Below are positions 20,825 to 21,436 of a stretch of 21,436 bases of DNA, one piece after another. Within the stretch, counting starts at the first letter, position 1. Every line of letters begins with the position of its first letter. The position numbers and the translations under genes are program-made. Source of the DNA: COMBO-56-21 sp041559015. GTDB taxonomy: Archaea; Thermoplasmatota; Thermoplasmata; UBA10834. The stretch is from the NCBI GenBank assembly GCA_041559015.1, contig JBFFED010000032.1, positions 1-21,436 of the forward strand, given 5' to 3'. The notes below the pieces were generated by a model. The model did not search any database. It was not told the DNA's origin and worked only from the letters and a program-made list of their open reading frames with translations.

Positions 20825-21436
20825 ATGCCATCCGAGGAAGAACGCTCAGAGAAGCCGCGCAGACACCTGGACGAGATCGAGACCACAGAGGACATCAGGA
20901 TCTCGAACGACCCGCTACAAAGGGTCATAGGTCAGGACGAGGCAGTCCGGCTCGCCAGGATAGCGGCCGCGCAGCGCAGGCATCTGCTCTTGGTCGGTCC
21001 TCCCGGAACTGGAAAATCTATGATAGCCCAGGCGCTGTCTCTTCACATATCGAGGCCCACCGAGGAGATCAGGGTGGTCCACAACCCGGAGAACCCAGAG
21101 AGGCCGCTCGTCGAGGTCAAGGGCTTCGAGGAGGTCTCCAAGGAGCTGGAGTCGAAGGGCTTCGCCGAGGGCGAGTACATCGACCCCAAGGAGGCCCCGG
21201 TCAACGTCGCGGAAAGGCTCGGCTACAGATGCGCCAGCTGCGGCACCTACTCGTCCCCGAAGGAGAGCTTCTGCCCCAAGTGCGGCAGGACCAAGACGAC
21301 TCAGGTGAGGTCATCGACCACGAACCCGTTCGGGGACCTCCTAGGGGGACTCGTGGAGGTCACTATGGGCCAGCTCGGAGGCAGGGACAGGGTCACGACC
21401 ACTAGGAAGAGGTTCGGGAAGGAGGAGGTCGTGGTC
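20825..21436 (+). CDS. lonB: LonB-like AAA+ protease, N-terminal part with zinc-ribbon insert (3' end outside window)
   Basis: The frame stays open to the right edge, so only about 204 residues are seen. LQRVIGQDEAVRLARIAAAQ precedes Walker A LLLVGPPGTGKS near 61-72 and the HNPENPERPLVEV segment that marks archaeal LonB. After it, where well-known LonB proteins carry two membrane helices, this one has a four-cysteine knuckle pair CASCG...CPKCG (encoded at 21232-21288) and then NPFGDLLGGLVEV. No hydrophobic helix appears before the window ends. GTGAG at 20816-20820 lies close to ATG 20825; GTG 20816 is the alternative start. Walker B, sensor and the Ser-Lys protease domain lie outside, so proteolytic activity is assumed from family. 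It probably shares the dnaG transcript. Confidence 0.8.
   Translation, partial: MPSEEERSEKPRRHLDEIETTEDIRISNDPLQRVIGQDEAVRLARIAAAQRRHLLLVGPPGTGKSMIAQALSLHISRPTEEIRVVHNPENPERPLVEVKGFEEVSKELESKGFAEGEYIDPKEAPVNVAERLGYRCASCGTYSSPKESFCPKCGRTKTTQVRSSTTNPFGDLLGGLVEVTMGQLGGRDRVTTTRKRFGKEEVVV

Noticed and set aside
1..21436. CRISPR array or intact insertion sequence
   Set aside because: No regularly spaced repeats of suitable length and no transposase frame were seen on either strand.

Overview
The window is archaeal chromosome, GC-rich by eye, and most likely from the Thermoplasmatota; a Methanomassiliicoccales-like or related uncultured lineage would fit, but rank below phylum is not readable here. 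The archaeal call rests on a proteasome beta subunit, the termination nuclease aCPSF1/FttA, the RFC large subunit, a group II thermosome subunit, archaeal DnaG, a LonB-type AAA+ protein, wyosine synthase Taw1 and the DNA repair factor Nre. TATA boxes lie about 25 bases ahead of many genes, and several messages look leaderless or short-leadered. No CRISPR array, rRNA or intact insertion sequence was found.

Layout: (1) 1-3090, the end of a type IV filament/Tad-type secretion cluster (ATPase cut by the left edge, then its membrane platform). (2) 3101-4021, a convergent CheY-like receiver plus DUF835 pair, stop codon touching start codon. (3) 4363-6976, proteasome beta subunit and aCPSF1. (4) 6980-9302, on the minus strand, RFC large subunit followed by Taw1. 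(5) 9451-12292, the accessory-looking part: a catalytic-core-only tyrosine recombinase, about 810 bases without a credible gene but rich in inverted repeats, and an unusual winged-helix fusion protein. (6) 12514-16371, on the minus strand, Nre and an overlapping radical SAM gene, then the thermosome gene under its own promoter with a palindrome in the initiation region. (7) 16528-17532, a Bat-type HTH regulator and a MIP18/DUF59 protein. (8) 17566-18957, on the minus strand, tRNA-Ser(CGA) and archaeal phosphoglycerate mutase. (9) 19008-21436, a ubiquitin-like MoaD/ThiS protein, a long potentially structured leader, dnaG, and the start of a LonB-like gene with a zinc-ribbon insert.

Most of the window is informational and protein-quality-control housekeeping: replication (RFC-L, DnaG), repair (Nre), termination (aCPSF1), folding (thermosome), degradation (proteasome, LonB) and a possible ubiquitin-like tag (MoaD family). 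The parts least explained by known biology are the dnaG leader with a duplicated ribosome-binding segment, the winged-helix/C39-like fusion and its operator-like repeats, the inverted-repeat-bounded segment at 10331-10570, the receiver-DUF835 pair beside the filament machinery, and the zinc-ribbon insert in the Lon-type protein.
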